Source of the DNA: Syntrophaceae bacterium
Lineage (GTDB): Bacteria; Desulfobacterota; Syntrophia; Syntrophales; UBA5619
Direction of reading: 5' to 3'
NCBI GenBank assembly: GCA_003141195.1
Contig: PLLC01000002.1
Location: forward strand, 1-49,169
Length of the DNA: 49,169 nucleotides
Shown: one piece after another, positions 9,469 to 17,228 of the stretch
Layout of the letters: each line of letters starts with the position of its first letter
Position numbering within the stretch: position 1 is the stretch's first letter
Position numbers and translations under genes: made by a program
The notes under the pieces: model-generated
The model's input: only the letters and a program-made list of their open reading frames with translations
What the model was told of the DNA's origin: nothing
Database searches by the model: none

Positions 9469-9846
9469 CTACGGCTTCCGACGGTCGCCGGCCTCCTTGT
9501 TCCTGTCCGGGAGTTTCCCGATGTCGCCGGCGGCATCCTTCCCCTTTTCTACCGCGTTTTTCCCCTTGTCGAGCAGTTCCTTCCCTTTCTCGTAAGCCTC
9601 CTTCCCCTGATCCAAAGCCTTACCGGCCCCGGTCCGGGCCTTCTCCACGGCATCCTTGAGGTTGGTGGGTCTGGACTCCGGATGCTGGAAGTAGAAATAG
9701 CCGCCGATCGCCACGGCGACAATGATCAAAATCAGCGCCAGTTTGATCAGTCTCTTGAACAGGAAATAGACGATCAGCAGGACGGCAAAGCAGACTGCCA
9801 TCGCAGCAAGCGGATGTTCGGTCATGGCGCGGACGATCCCTTCCAT
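9469..9846 (-). CDS. Small membrane protein with lysine-rich amphipathic tail
   Basis: I do not recognise a named family. The 125-residue protein has two closely spaced hydrophobic segments (about residues 12-30 and 34-53). A hydrophilic tail follows with an imperfect 11-residue periodicity (KALDQGKEAYE, KGKELLDKGKN, AVEKGKDAAGD) like LEA or apolipoprotein-type amphipathic helices. Such proteins are often envelope or stress related, but no function can be assigned. AAGGAG is spaced 7 nt from the ATG, and a promoter is predicted at 9876-9905. Confidence 0.72.
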   Translation of the reverse strand: MEGIVRAMTEHPLAAMAVCFAVLLIVYFLFKRLIKLALILIIVAVAIGGYFYFQHPESRPTNLKDAVEKARTGAGKALDQGKEAYEKGKELLDKGKNAVEKGKDAAGDIGKLPDRNKEAGDRRKP

Positions 9847-9875
9847 GGCTCATCTCCTTAAGGGTATTGGAAGGC

Positions 9876-9905
9876 ATTCTACTTGAAACGACATTGAAAT
9901 GCCAG
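9876..9905 (-). promoter_or_regulatory. Promoter of the small membrane protein gene
   Basis: On the minus strand CTGGCA (9905-9900), an 18-nt spacer and TAGAAT (9881-9876, 5/6 to consensus) precede the gene starting at 9846. Confidence 0.5.
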
Positions 9906-9918
9906 AAATCCTTTCGCC

Positions 9919-9947
9919 TTGACAAACGGCGCTCCGGGCGATTAGAT
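9919..9947 (+). promoter_or_regulatory. Possible promoter of mtaB
   Basis: TTGACA (9919-9924), a 17-nt spacer and TTAGAT (9942-9947, 3/6) lie about 70 nt before the preferred mtaB start. The -35 is perfect and the -10 is poor. Confidence 0.45.
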
Positions 9948-10015
9948 GCCGTAGAAGAAAAAGTGGAGGAAAGACAAGATTGACGGGGGAAATGGATCAG
10001 AAAAGGGAATCGGGA

Positions 10016-11323
10016 ATGGTTAAGGTCGCCATGGTCACGCTTGGCTGCAAGGTAAACCAGTGCGAATCGGCGGGGATCGCAGAGGCGCTCGCCGCCCGTG
10101 GGATGACCCTCGTCCCGTTCGAGGAAGTGGCGGACGGTTATATCATCAACACCTGCACGGTCACCGGCCGAACGGATTACCAATCCCGCCAGCTTATTCG
10201 CCGGGCGATCCGGAAAAACCCGGCAGCGGCCGTCCTCGTCACCGGCTGCTATGCCCAGAGGACCCCGGAGGAGATCGCCCGGATCCCCGGCGTCCGGTTC
10301 ATCACCGGAAACGCTGAAAAGGAACAAATTCCCGATATCCTCTGTGAAATGACGACAGACGTTCCGCGGATTCTGGTCTGCGACATCCGGAAAGAAAAGG
10401 CGATCTCCCGCCTCGGGGCGACCGTCTTTCCGGGGCACACCCGGGCCTTCCTGAAGATCCAGGACGGCTGTGACGTCTTTTGCAGCTACTGCATCGTCCC
10501 CCACACGCGGGGAGCAAGCCGGAGCCTCCCCCCGGAGGAGGTCCTGGAGAGGATCACTTCGATCTCCCGCGCCGGTTACCGGGAGATCGTCCTCACGGGG
10601 ATCCACCTTGGCGCCTGGGGCCGCGATCTCACGCCGCGGGTGGATCTCGCGACCCTCGTCCGGAGTGTTGTGGACGGGTGCGCCGTGGAACGCCTCCGGC
10701 TGAGTTCGATCGAACCGCGCGAGCTGAACGAGGAAATCATCGCCCTCATCGGGACGTCCGGAACGGTCTGCCGCCATCTCCACATCCCCCTCCAGAGCGG
10801 CGACGACGGGATTCTCGCCGCGATGCGCCGGGATTACGATGCGGCCTTCTTCCGGGACCTCGTCTGTAAGCTTCACGCGACCGTCCCCGGCATAGCCGTC
10901 GGGATCGACGTGATGGCGGGCTTCCCCGGTGAAACGGAGGAGGCCTTTGCGAACACGCTGCGTCTGGTGGAAGAGATGTCCCTCGCCTACCTCCATGTTT
11001 TCCCCTACTCCCGGCGGCCGGGTACGCCCGCCGCGACGATGGCCGGGCAGCTCCCCGAGGAGGAGAAAAAGAGGCGGGCGGAACGACTAAGGGCGGTCGG
11101 GGCGGAGAAGCGGCAGGCGTTTGCCGAAAAGTTCATCGGTACGCCGCTCCAGGTTCTCGTCGAGGGGAGGACCGACAAAAATACCGGTTATCCAGTCGGA
11201 TTCTCCGACAACTACATCCCCGTCGCCGTCCGCGGCGGAGGCGTGACCACCGACCGGATCGTCCGGGTCATGCCGGAAACCTTCCGGGGAGGCTGTCTGA
11301 TCGCAGAGGTCATCCGTGAATGA
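10016..11323 (+). CDS. mtaB: tRNA (t6A37) C2-methylthiotransferase
   Basis: MtaB converts N6-threonylcarbamoyl-adenosine at tRNA position 37 to its 2-methylthio form using radical SAM chemistry and two [4Fe-4S] clusters. The 435-residue protein has the UPF0004 domain with Cys 11, 47 and 78, the radical SAM triad CDVFCSYC (Cys 152, 156, 159), and a C-terminal TRAM domain (about 375-435). The start TLGCKVNQCESAG is diagnostic of MtaB as against MiaB or RimO. ATG at 10016 with AAAGGG 8 nt upstream is preferred; ATG at 9992 and TTG at 9980 are in frame. rnc follows after 37 nt. Confidence 0.93.
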   Translation: MVKVAMVTLGCKVNQCESAGIAEALAARGMTLVPFEEVADGYIINTCTVTGRTDYQSRQLIRRAIRKNPAAAVLVTGCYAQRTPEEIARIPGVRFITGNAEKEQIPDILCEMTTDVPRILVCDIRKEKAISRLGATVFPGHTRAFLKIQDGCDVFCSYCIVPHTRGASRSLPPEEVLERITSISRAGYREIVLTGIHLGAWGRDLTPRVDLATLVRSVVDGCAVERLRLSSIEPRELNEEIIALIGTSGTVCRHLHIPLQSGDDGILAAMRRDYDAAFFRDLVCKLHATVPGIAVGIDVMAGFPGETEEAFANTLRLVEEMSLAYLHVFPYSRRPGTPAATMAGQLPEEEKKRRAERLRAVGAEKRQAFAEKFIGTPLQVLVEGRTDKNTGYPVGFSDNYIPVAVRGGGVTTDRIVRVMPETFRGGCLIAEVIRE

Positions 11324-11360
11324 CAATACAATGGCTTTATTGGACTTTTGAGAGAATATC

Positions 11361-12251
11361 ATGAATGAGGAACGGGTTCAGATCCTGATGGGGTTGGAGG
11401 AACGACTCGGCTGGCATTTCGCGGATATCGCTCTTTTGAACAACGCGCTGACGCACCGGTCGTTCGTCAACGAGAATGTCCCCCTCGCCTGCCGGGACAA
11501 CGAACGGTTGGAGTTTCTGGGCGACGCCGTTCTGGAACTGACCGTCAGCGACATGCTGATGCGGAAATTCCCCGACCATGCCGAGGGACAGCTCTCCAAA
11601 CTCCGGGCCTCCGTCGTCAACGAACAGCCGCTCGCGGAACTGGCCCGGAGGTTCAGAATCGGCGAACACCTTCTGCTCGGCAAAGGGGAAGAGGGTTCCG
11701 GCGGCCGGATGAAATCCTCGCTTCTGGCAAACGCCTTCGAATCCGTCATCGCCGCCATGTACCTCGACGGCGGTTTCGACCGGACCGCCGTCTTCATCGG
11801 TCGGCTCTTCGAACCGCTCATCGAGGAGGGGGAACTCTCCGCCGTTTACCGGGATTACAAAACCGCCGTTCAGGAGATGAGTCAGGTCCTTTTCCGAGAG
11901 ATGCCGCGCTATATGGTGATCTCCGAAACCGGACCGGACCACGACAAGCGCTTCGAGACGAGCCTCATGATCGGCGAGCGGTTGATCGCAACGGGGATGG
12001 GAAGAAGCAAGAAAGAGGCGGAGCAGCAGGCGGCCAAAATGGCCCTGGAAGAGCTCCGGAAGATCGAGTCCGTCTTGGCGACCGGGGCGGAGAATGCCGA
12101 AAAAAAGCTGAGCGCCCATTCTCCTATGGATGCGGAACCGAAGGATGCGCCGGCGGCGGCCACCGGGGAGTCCCTGGAGGCGTCCTCCTCGGGCGGGGGG
12201 AAAATGACCGGGGAATTGGAACCGCCATACCCATCGGAGAAAGAGGCATGA
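11361..12251 (+). CDS. rnc: Ribonuclease III
   Basis: RNase III cleaves double-stranded RNA and processes rRNA precursors. The 296-residue protein has the endonuclease domain with the signature NERLEFLGDAVL (47-58) and the second metal-binding region LLANAFESVIAAMYLDGG. A double-stranded RNA-binding domain covers about residues 164-235. Beyond it is a 60-residue Ala/Ser/Glu/Pro-rich tail that typical enzymes (about 225-235 residues) lack. The gene order mtaB - rnc - radical SAM - era, all on the plus strand with short gaps, suggests an RNA-processing operon. Confidence 0.94.
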   Translation: MNEERVQILMGLEERLGWHFADIALLNNALTHRSFVNENVPLACRDNERLEFLGDAVLELTVSDMLMRKFPDHAEGQLSKLRASVVNEQPLAELARRFRIGEHLLLGKGEEGSGGRMKSSLLANAFESVIAAMYLDGGFDRTAVFIGRLFEPLIEEGELSAVYRDYKTAVQEMSQVLFREMPRYMVISETGPDHDKRFETSLMIGERLIATGMGRSKKEAEQQAAKMALEELRKIESVLATGAENAEKKLSAHSPMDAEPKDAPAAATGESLEASSSGGGKMTGELEPPYPSEKEA

Positions 12252-12273
12252 ATCCGTTTCGCAGGAAGAGACC

Positions 12274-13422
12274 ATGCCGTTGATCATCCCCATTTTCCTC
12301 ATGAACCGGGGCTGTCTCCACCGCTGCCTCTTCTGCAGCGAGCGGCTGACCGCGGGGGATCGCCCGGAGAGGATCACGGAAGCGGCGTTCACCGAAACCG
12401 TCCTCACCCACCTCGACAGCGTGGGACGGAAAAGCGGCCCCGTTCAGATCGCCTTCTACGGCGGGACTTTCACGGGGATGGAACGGGAGGAACAGCGCCG
12501 TCTGCTCGAACTGGCCGCGCCCTTCCTCCGGGAGGGTGCGATCGACGGCATCCGGATCTCGACGCGCCCCGACGGGATCGACGCGAAAGGCCTCGATCTT
12601 CTCCAGACCTCCGGCGTTACGACGGTGGAGGTAGGGGCGCAATCGCTCAACGACGAGGTTCTCCTCCGTTCGCGGCGTGGGCATACGGCGGCCGACACCG
12701 TCCGGGCGTTAGCCCTCCTTCAGGAAAAGGGTTTTGAGACGGGGATCCATCTGATGGCCGGCCTGCCCGGGGACAGCCCCGACCGTTTCGCCGAAACGAT
12801 CGCCCGGGTGATCGTCCTTCGCCCCGACATGGTCCGGATCCACCCCACCATCGTCCTGCGGGACACCCCCCTCGCCGAAGCCTTTCGCGAAGGAAATTAC
12901 CTCCCGCTTGGCCTGGCCGACGCGGTCGATCTCTGTAAAAATGCCCTCAAAAAACTGACCGCGTCGGGGATTCCCGTCATCCGTCTGGGCCTCCAAACCA
13001 CCCGGGAACTGGAAGAACCGGGGGCCGTCGTCGCGGGGCCTTTTCACCCGGCATTCCGGTCGCTTGTGGAAACCGCTCTCTTCCTCGAGATGGCGGCCGC
13101 CCTGCTTTCGTCCGCCGGACGGGGAAGCGGCGCCCCTGCGCTTTCCCACGCAGATACCGGCGCCGGCGGGTTGAGCGTCCTCTTCGCACTTTCCCCGGCC
13201 GACGTCTCCAACTTCTACGGCGCGAAGCGGGAGAACATCAAGGCCTTGCAAGAACGCTTCGGTCTCAGCGGTATTCGCGTCTCGCCCGACCCCGCCCTCC
13301 CCCGGCGGACGCTCATCCTGACGGTCGGAGAGAAGCGACTGAGGACGGATTGTTCCGGGCAGATCACGCAGATCCGATTGCAGGAAAACGCCCGACATGG
13401 TATGGATTACTCTGCGAGTTGA
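12274..13422 (+). CDS. Elp3-like radical SAM protein
   Basis: Radical SAM enzyme of 382 residues with the cluster motif CLHRCLFC (Cys 14, 18, 21), FYGGTFTG near residue 63, and RISTRPDGID followed by VEVGAQSLND, the order seen in Elp3-related and oxygen-independent coproporphyrinogen oxidase-like proteins. There is no acetyltransferase domain, so it is not a full Elp3. The substrate is unknown; its position between rnc and era is conserved in several deltaproteobacteria and suggests an RNA-related role. The start ATG at 12274 gives PIIPIFLMNRGC at the family N-terminus. Confidence 0.83.
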   Translation: MPLIIPIFLMNRGCLHRCLFCSERLTAGDRPERITEAAFTETVLTHLDSVGRKSGPVQIAFYGGTFTGMEREEQRRLLELAAPFLREGAIDGIRISTRPDGIDAKGLDLLQTSGVTTVEVGAQSLNDEVLLRSRRGHTAADTVRALALLQEKGFETGIHLMAGLPGDSPDRFAETIARVIVLRPDMVRIHPTIVLRDTPLAEAFREGNYLPLGLADAVDLCKNALKKLTASGIPVIRLGLQTTRELEEPGAVVAGPFHPAFRSLVETALFLEMAAALLSSAGRGSGAPALSHADTGAGGLSVLFALSPADVSNFYGAKRENIKALQERFGLSGIRVSPDPALPRRTLILTVGEKRLRTDCSGQITQIRLQENARHGMDYSAS

Positions 13423-13465
13423 ATAGACGGGGGATGTTCCCTTTTTTAAAAACCTACGAAACTGA

Positions 13466-13490
13466 GGGGACAGATTTCAAATCTGTCCCC
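13466..13490. repeat. 25-bp palindromic repeat, copy 1
   Basis: Two perfect 12-nt arms, GGGGACAGATTT and AAATCTGTCCCC, flank a single C. Near-identical elements occur at 20334-20358 and 20368-20391. It lies in the radical SAM - era gap, where an RNA hairpin could influence era expression. Confidence 0.85.
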
Positions 13491-13537
13491 ATAAGGCCCT
13501 TTTCTCGGTCATCATCCAGCATAGGAAGGAGACATCC

Positions 13538-14440
13538 GTGTTCAAATCCGGTTTCATCGGCATCGTCGGCAGGCCCAATGTGGGAAAATCGACGCTCCTG
13601 AATGCGATCGTCGGCGAGCGGATCGCCATCACGACCCACAAACCCCAGACGACACGCAACAAGATCATGGGAATCCGCAATCTGGCGGAGCCGCAGCCGG
13701 GACAGATGATCTTCCTCGACACACCGGGCATCCACCGCGCGACCACCCTCCTGAACCGGGCAATGGTGGAGGCGGCAACCGGCACGTTCGGAAGCGTCGA
13801 TCTCCTGCTACTTCTGGTCGAGGCGGGTGCCTCCCCCCACCCGGACGACCGCTACATCATCGAATCCATCGGGGAGACTCCCCTGCCGGTCATCCTCGCC
13901 ATCAACAAGATCGACCTCGTAAACAAGCGGCTGCTGCTGCCCCTCATCGACGTGTTCCAGAGTCTGCACCCCTTCCGGGAGATCATCCCGCTCTCCGCCC
14001 TGAAAAACGACGGCGTGGACCACCTCATCGGAGAGATCTGGAAGGTCCTCCCCGAAGGTCCGCAGTATTTCCCTGAGGAGATGATGACGGACCGCTCGGA
14101 GCGATTCATTGCGGCCGAAATCATCCGGGAGAAGATCACCCTCCTCACCCACAAGGAGATCCCTTATGCAACCGCCGTCGTCGTCGACGCCTTCAAGGAG
14201 GACGAGGCGAAAAACATGATCCGGATCGCCGCCACAATCCATGTGGCCAAGGAGTCGCAGAAAGGGATCATCATCGGGAGGAAAGGGGCGATGCTCAAGG
14301 AGATCGGCACCAGGGCGCGCCTGGAGTTGGAAAAATTCTTCGCTGCGAAGGTCTTTCTTGAACTCTTCGTCCGCGTCGCGAAGGATTGGACCCACGACCC
14401 CCGGATGCTCCAGGAGTTCGGCTACAAGGACAAGGCGTAA
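13538..14440 (+). CDS. era: GTPase Era
   Basis: Era is an essential GTPase that binds the 3' end of 16S rRNA and assists 30S ribosome maturation. The 300-residue protein has G1 GRPNVGKS (10-17), G3 DTPG, G4 NKID, and a C-terminal KH domain with the signature GIIIGRKGAMLKEIG. The start is GTG at 13538 with GGAGA 6 nt upstream. It closes the plus-strand RNA-processing group and is followed 60 nt later by a small zincin-like gene. Confidence 0.96.
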   Translation: MFKSGFIGIVGRPNVGKSTLLNAIVGERIAITTHKPQTTRNKIMGIRNLAEPQPGQMIFLDTPGIHRATTLLNRAMVEAATGTFGSVDLLLLLVEAGASPHPDDRYIIESIGETPLPVILAINKIDLVNKRLLLPLIDVFQSLHPFREIIPLSALKNDGVDHLIGEIWKVLPEGPQYFPEEMMTDRSERFIAAEIIREKITLLTHKEIPYATAVVVDAFKEDEAKNMIRIAATIHVAKESQKGIIIGRKGAMLKEIGTRARLELEKFFAAKVFLELFVRVAKDWTHDPRMLQEFGYKDKA

Positions 14441-14506
14441 ATTGATCTTAACTACTCCGGTATTCCAACCTACCCGGTTGATCATTTATCCGGACTCATT
14501 TTGTCG

Positions 14507-14890
14507 ATGGTCATGAAACTGAATCCGAAGGAGTTCGACAGGGCGGTCCGGCGCGCTTACAAACGCATTCCGACAGAGATCCGGGAGCGGATGGACAACG
14601 TCGTCCTCACCGTGAAGAAGCGGCCGACGCCGGAGATGCTGGAGGAGATGGGCTATCCCCCCGACGAACCGCTCCTCGGCCTTTACTGGGGGGCCTCGCT
14701 TCAGGAACACTCCTTCTTCGCTCCACTACCCCTCTATCCGGACACGATCTACATCTTTCAGGAGCCCCTCGAGGAAATGTGCGAAACCGTCGGGGAGTTG
14801 GAGTGGGAGATCGAAATCACGGTCGTCCACGAAGTCGCCCACTTCCTCGGGATCGACGAGGAGCGTCTGGAGGAGCTGGGGTATGGTTAG
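14507..14890 (+). CDS. Zincin-like metallopeptidase family protein
   Basis: Short protein (about 127 residues) of the minimal zincin family formerly called DUF1025. It carries HEVAHFLGIDEERL near its C-terminus, an HExxHxxGxxD-type zinc motif. The preceding helix-rich half, with KRPTPEMLEEM and DTIYIFQEPLEE, also matches the family. Its substrates are unknown. The start is ambiguous between ATG at 14507, ATG at 14513 and TTG at 14501; none has a convincing ribosome site. Confidence 0.82.
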   Translation: MVMKLNPKEFDRAVRRAYKRIPTEIRERMDNVVLTVKKRPTPEMLEEMGYPPDEPLLGLYWGASLQEHSFFAPLPLYPDTIYIFQEPLEEMCETVGELEWEIEITVVHEVAHFLGIDEERLEELGYG

Positions 14891-15083
14891 CGGTTTTGCT
14901 TGCGGATTCGTTGTAGAAAGGAAAGCGGATGGGACTTGAGATAGGATGAAACCGTTTACCGCTCATAGCGGGAAGATTCCCGGCGCCCGTACGGGAAGCC
15001 CGGCGACCGTCCCGATGGCGCGATGGAAGACCGTTGCGGAAGTCTTCGGGACATAGCAAGCGATCGGGCGCACATAAAAAAAA
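14891..15083. other. Non-coding region with successive inverted repeats
   Basis: Part of a 322-nt gap between convergent genes (14891-15212). No open frame of note exists. Several short stems are visible: CCGCTCATAGCGG, CCCGGCGCCCGTACGGG, and GAAGAC with GTCTTC. They end at the strong terminator at 15073-15119. A structured transcript is possible but unproven. Confidence 0.35.
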
Positions 15084-15119
15084 CCGGTTGACACCGGGCC
15101 GAAGCCTGTTGTCAACCGG
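15073..15119 (-). terminator. Rho-independent terminator of the RRM gene
   Basis: A 10-bp stem (CCGGTTGACA at 15084-15093, TGTCAACCGG at 15110-15119) is followed on the minus strand by eight T residues. It lies about 95 nt after the RRM gene stop. Confidence 0.85.
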
Positions 15120-15212
15120 CATTTTCCCGGGGGATGAAATCGGTGGGAACCCCAGCCGTCTGCAAAAGCGGACCGTGGAGGACTTCCCAGTTTTCCCCTG
15201 ATTATCCCTTAA

Positions 15213-15533
15213 TTAATATCTGCCACGGCCTCCGCCGCCGCCCCGCCCGCCCCGGTCCTGATCCCGCCTTGGGCCGCTGGACTCCGTTTTCGGCCGGGCT
15301 TCATTCACGGTAATCGTTTTCCCGTCGAGATCGCCTCCGTTGAACTTTTTGATTGCCTCCTGGGCGCCCTCCTCGGTCTCCATCTCTACGAAGCCGAAGC
15401 CCCGCGAAACCCCGGAGAACTTGTCCTTGATAATGGCCGCCGATACAACCGTCCCGGCCTCGGAAAAATTTTTCCGCAGGTCGTCATCCGTGACTTTCTG
15501 TGACAGGTTCCCTACATACAGATTTTTGTTCAT
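15213..15533 (-). CDS. RRM-domain RNA-binding protein with Gly/Arg tail
   Basis: Single RNA recognition motif protein of 106 residues. RNP2 is LYVGNL (5-10) and RNP1 is RGFGFVEM (about 44-51), with the aromatic residues needed for RNA stacking. The C-terminus is Gly/Arg-rich like the cyanobacterial and proteobacterial Rbp proteins, which act as RNA chaperones and are often cold-induced. AGGAGG is spaced 6 nt from ATG at 15533, which decides the start within a longer frame. It has its own terminator, so it is probably monocistronic. Confidence 0.92.
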   Translation of the reverse strand: MNKNLYVGNLSQKVTDDDLRKNFSEAGTVVSAAIIKDKFSGVSRGFGFVEMETEEGAQEAIKKFNGGDLDGKTITVNEARPKTESSGPRRDQDRGGRGGGGGRGRY

Positions 15534-15651
15534 GGTTCGCCTCCTAATTCGTTTCGGAATACCCCTCCACTTTTCCCTGGCGAGGGGAAGGAATGGTTCC
15601 GGGGCCTGTTCATGCCGCGCGGCATCCGGCCGGTGCATGAAGGTCTGACAA

Positions 15652-15688
15652 AGAAAAAACCGCCCAGACTCTGAAGAGTCCGGCGGTT
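15652..15688 (-). terminator. Rho-independent terminator closing the left half of the lipid locus
   Basis: The stem AACCGCC (15658-15664) with GGCGGTT (15682-15688) and an inner GACTCT/AGAGTC pairing is followed on the minus strand by TTTTTTCTTT. It is placed immediately after the stop of the 161-residue hypothetical gene. Confidence 0.85.
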
Positions 15689-15692
15689 CACC

Positions 15693-16178
15693 TTACGCTT
15701 CATTCTGTCTATGTGCGGATCCTGCCGGTCTTACCCTGGACGTCCGCCTTGCATCCCCCGGCATTTGGCTGCGCTGTACGCCTAAATACAGGCAAAAGTC
15801 AAGCCATTTCTCCAGCCATTTCTCCGGACGAGACGACAATCCTGCGCTGCGGCGGGCGGCCTTCACGAGCTCCGCGGCATAATCCCGATCACCGGTCCCG
15901 AACTCGTCGCTGCCGCTCCGGATCCGGATCGATCCATCCGCCTCAAAGAAAAGGAATGCGCCCCCCAGTTCGTTCACCTGCGCATCCGTCAGCCCGAGGT
16001 TGAAGACCTCATCCTCCGTGTTCCGGAGAATCTCCCGGTGCCACAGATCCCCCGAACGGAGCTCCGCCAGGCTCTCCTCCCCGACGGCGATCAAAACGAG
16101 GAGAATCTTACCCCGATACCCGTCGGGCAGAATCAGGGCGGGAATCATCTCTTCCAGCCTTCGTTTTTCAGATGTCAT
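15693..16178 (-). CDS. Hypothetical protein
   Basis: I do not recognise this 161-residue protein. It is soluble, without signal or membrane segments. Visible features are an acidic N-terminal half (PALILPDGYRGKILLVLIAVG), a mixed charged centre and a basic tail after residue 130. ATG at 16178 with GGGGA 4 nt upstream is preferred within a longer frame. It lies 126 nt downstream of the LpxL-type acyltransferase gene on the same strand and directly before the terminator, so it may be the last gene of the lipid transcription unit, but no functional link is visible. Confidence 0.6.
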   Translation of the reverse strand: MTSEKRRLEEMIPALILPDGYRGKILLVLIAVGEESLAELRSGDLWHREILRNTEDEVFNLGLTDAQVNELGGAFLFFEADGSIRIRSGSDEFGTGDRDYAAELVKAARRSAGLSSRPEKWLEKWLDFCLYLGVQRSQMPGDARRTSRVRPAGSAHRQNEA

Positions 16179-16304
16179 CTTTCCCCATCGCGATCCTGAG
16201 CCTCGTCCCGGCCCCCCGGCCCGGTCGTTTTTCCTTCCGGAGGAGTCCTGCGATGAACAGAGCGATATTGCCACATGCCCTTGCCGCGGTTGCGCTTCCG
16301 AAGA

Positions 16305-17228
16305 TCAACGATGACCCCGCGATGGATCCGTATTTTCCCCCGCCGCCATGAGGAAAGGTTCGAAGTGATACCACTCATAGGGATGGGACCGCACGGTTTC
16401 GGCCAGCAGATCCGCATAGGTTTGGGCTGCCGTCGCGACGGCCTTGCGACGCTCGGCGCGTGAGGCCGGAACGATACAGAGGGGCGGCTTCGTGATGAGA
16501 TGATACGCCCCCTTTCCCGTGCGATAGCCGAAAAAGATCAAAAGCGGCGCTCCGGACAACATAGCCAGGAGGTAGGGGACCTCGGGAATCCGAGCCTTGC
16601 CGCCGGCAAACCGGACGGTGACGGCCCGCTGCTCCCGGTTCCACAGCCGGTCCCCCGTCAGCGAGACCATCCCCCCCTCCCGCAGGAAATTCAAGCCCTC
16701 CAGGATGTCCATGGCCGAGCCCCCGTTCTCCGGAACAGAAATGACGCGGATTCCGCTCTCTTCGACGCTCTTCTTCTGCCGCCGTTCGATCTGCTCCCGG
16801 TGTTTCGCCCCCAGGTAGAGGAGCAGCCTCATGCGGGGATGTTCCCGGCCCTGATGCCGGAGGAGCCGGGCGGCGATTTCCCAGCTGCCCACGTGGGACA
16901 TGAGGATGATTCCCCCCCGGCCGCTTTCGGCGGCCGCGACGATATGCTCCAATCCCTCGTGCGTCATCACGAGAGCATCGCCTTCCGCCAGGCGGAACCG
17001 GTCCAGGAAGACGTAGACGAAATGGTGATACTGCTGCCAGGCGCACCAAAGGGCATAGCGGCGCCCCCGGTCCGGGAAGAGGCGGCGGTAGAAGCGGACG
17101 CTTACGGCGACGCGACAGGGAAACATGAGGAAATACCCCGTCGCCACATGCCAGGCGATCAGCAGAAAGATCCAATTCCCGAATTTCTTCTGCAGGACGA
17201 CGAGGCAGCGGTAGACAAAATCCTTCAT
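16305..17228 (-). CDS. LpxL/HtrB-type lipid acyltransferase
   Basis: Membrane-associated acyltransferase of 307 residues in the lauroyl/myristoyl transferase (LpxL) family. A hydrophobic anchor lies at about 18-40 and the HX4E catalytic motif is H112-VGSW-E117. A GLNFLREGGMVSLTGDR segment follows, as in the family. In aryl polyene loci an LpxL-like enzyme accompanies a GT2 glycosyltransferase and is thought to attach the polyene acyl chain to a sugar-containing lipid. Here it overlaps the stop of the MMPL-methyltransferase gene by ATGA coupling and follows the GT2 gene by one, consistent with that role. Substrate assignment is inference. Confidence 0.85.
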   Translation of the reverse strand: MKDFVYRCLVVLQKKFGNWIFLLIAWHVATGYFLMFPCRVAVSVRFYRRLFPDRGRRYALWCAWQQYHHFVYVFLDRFRLAEGDALVMTHEGLEHIVAAAESGRGGIILMSHVGSWEIAARLLRHQGREHPRMRLLLYLGAKHREQIERRQKKSVEESGIRVISVPENGGSAMDILEGLNFLREGGMVSLTGDRLWNREQRAVTVRFAGGKARIPEVPYLLAMLSGAPLLIFFGYRTGKGAYHLITKPPLCIVPASRAERRKAVATAAQTYADLLAETVRSHPYEWYHFEPFLMAAGENTDPSRGHR

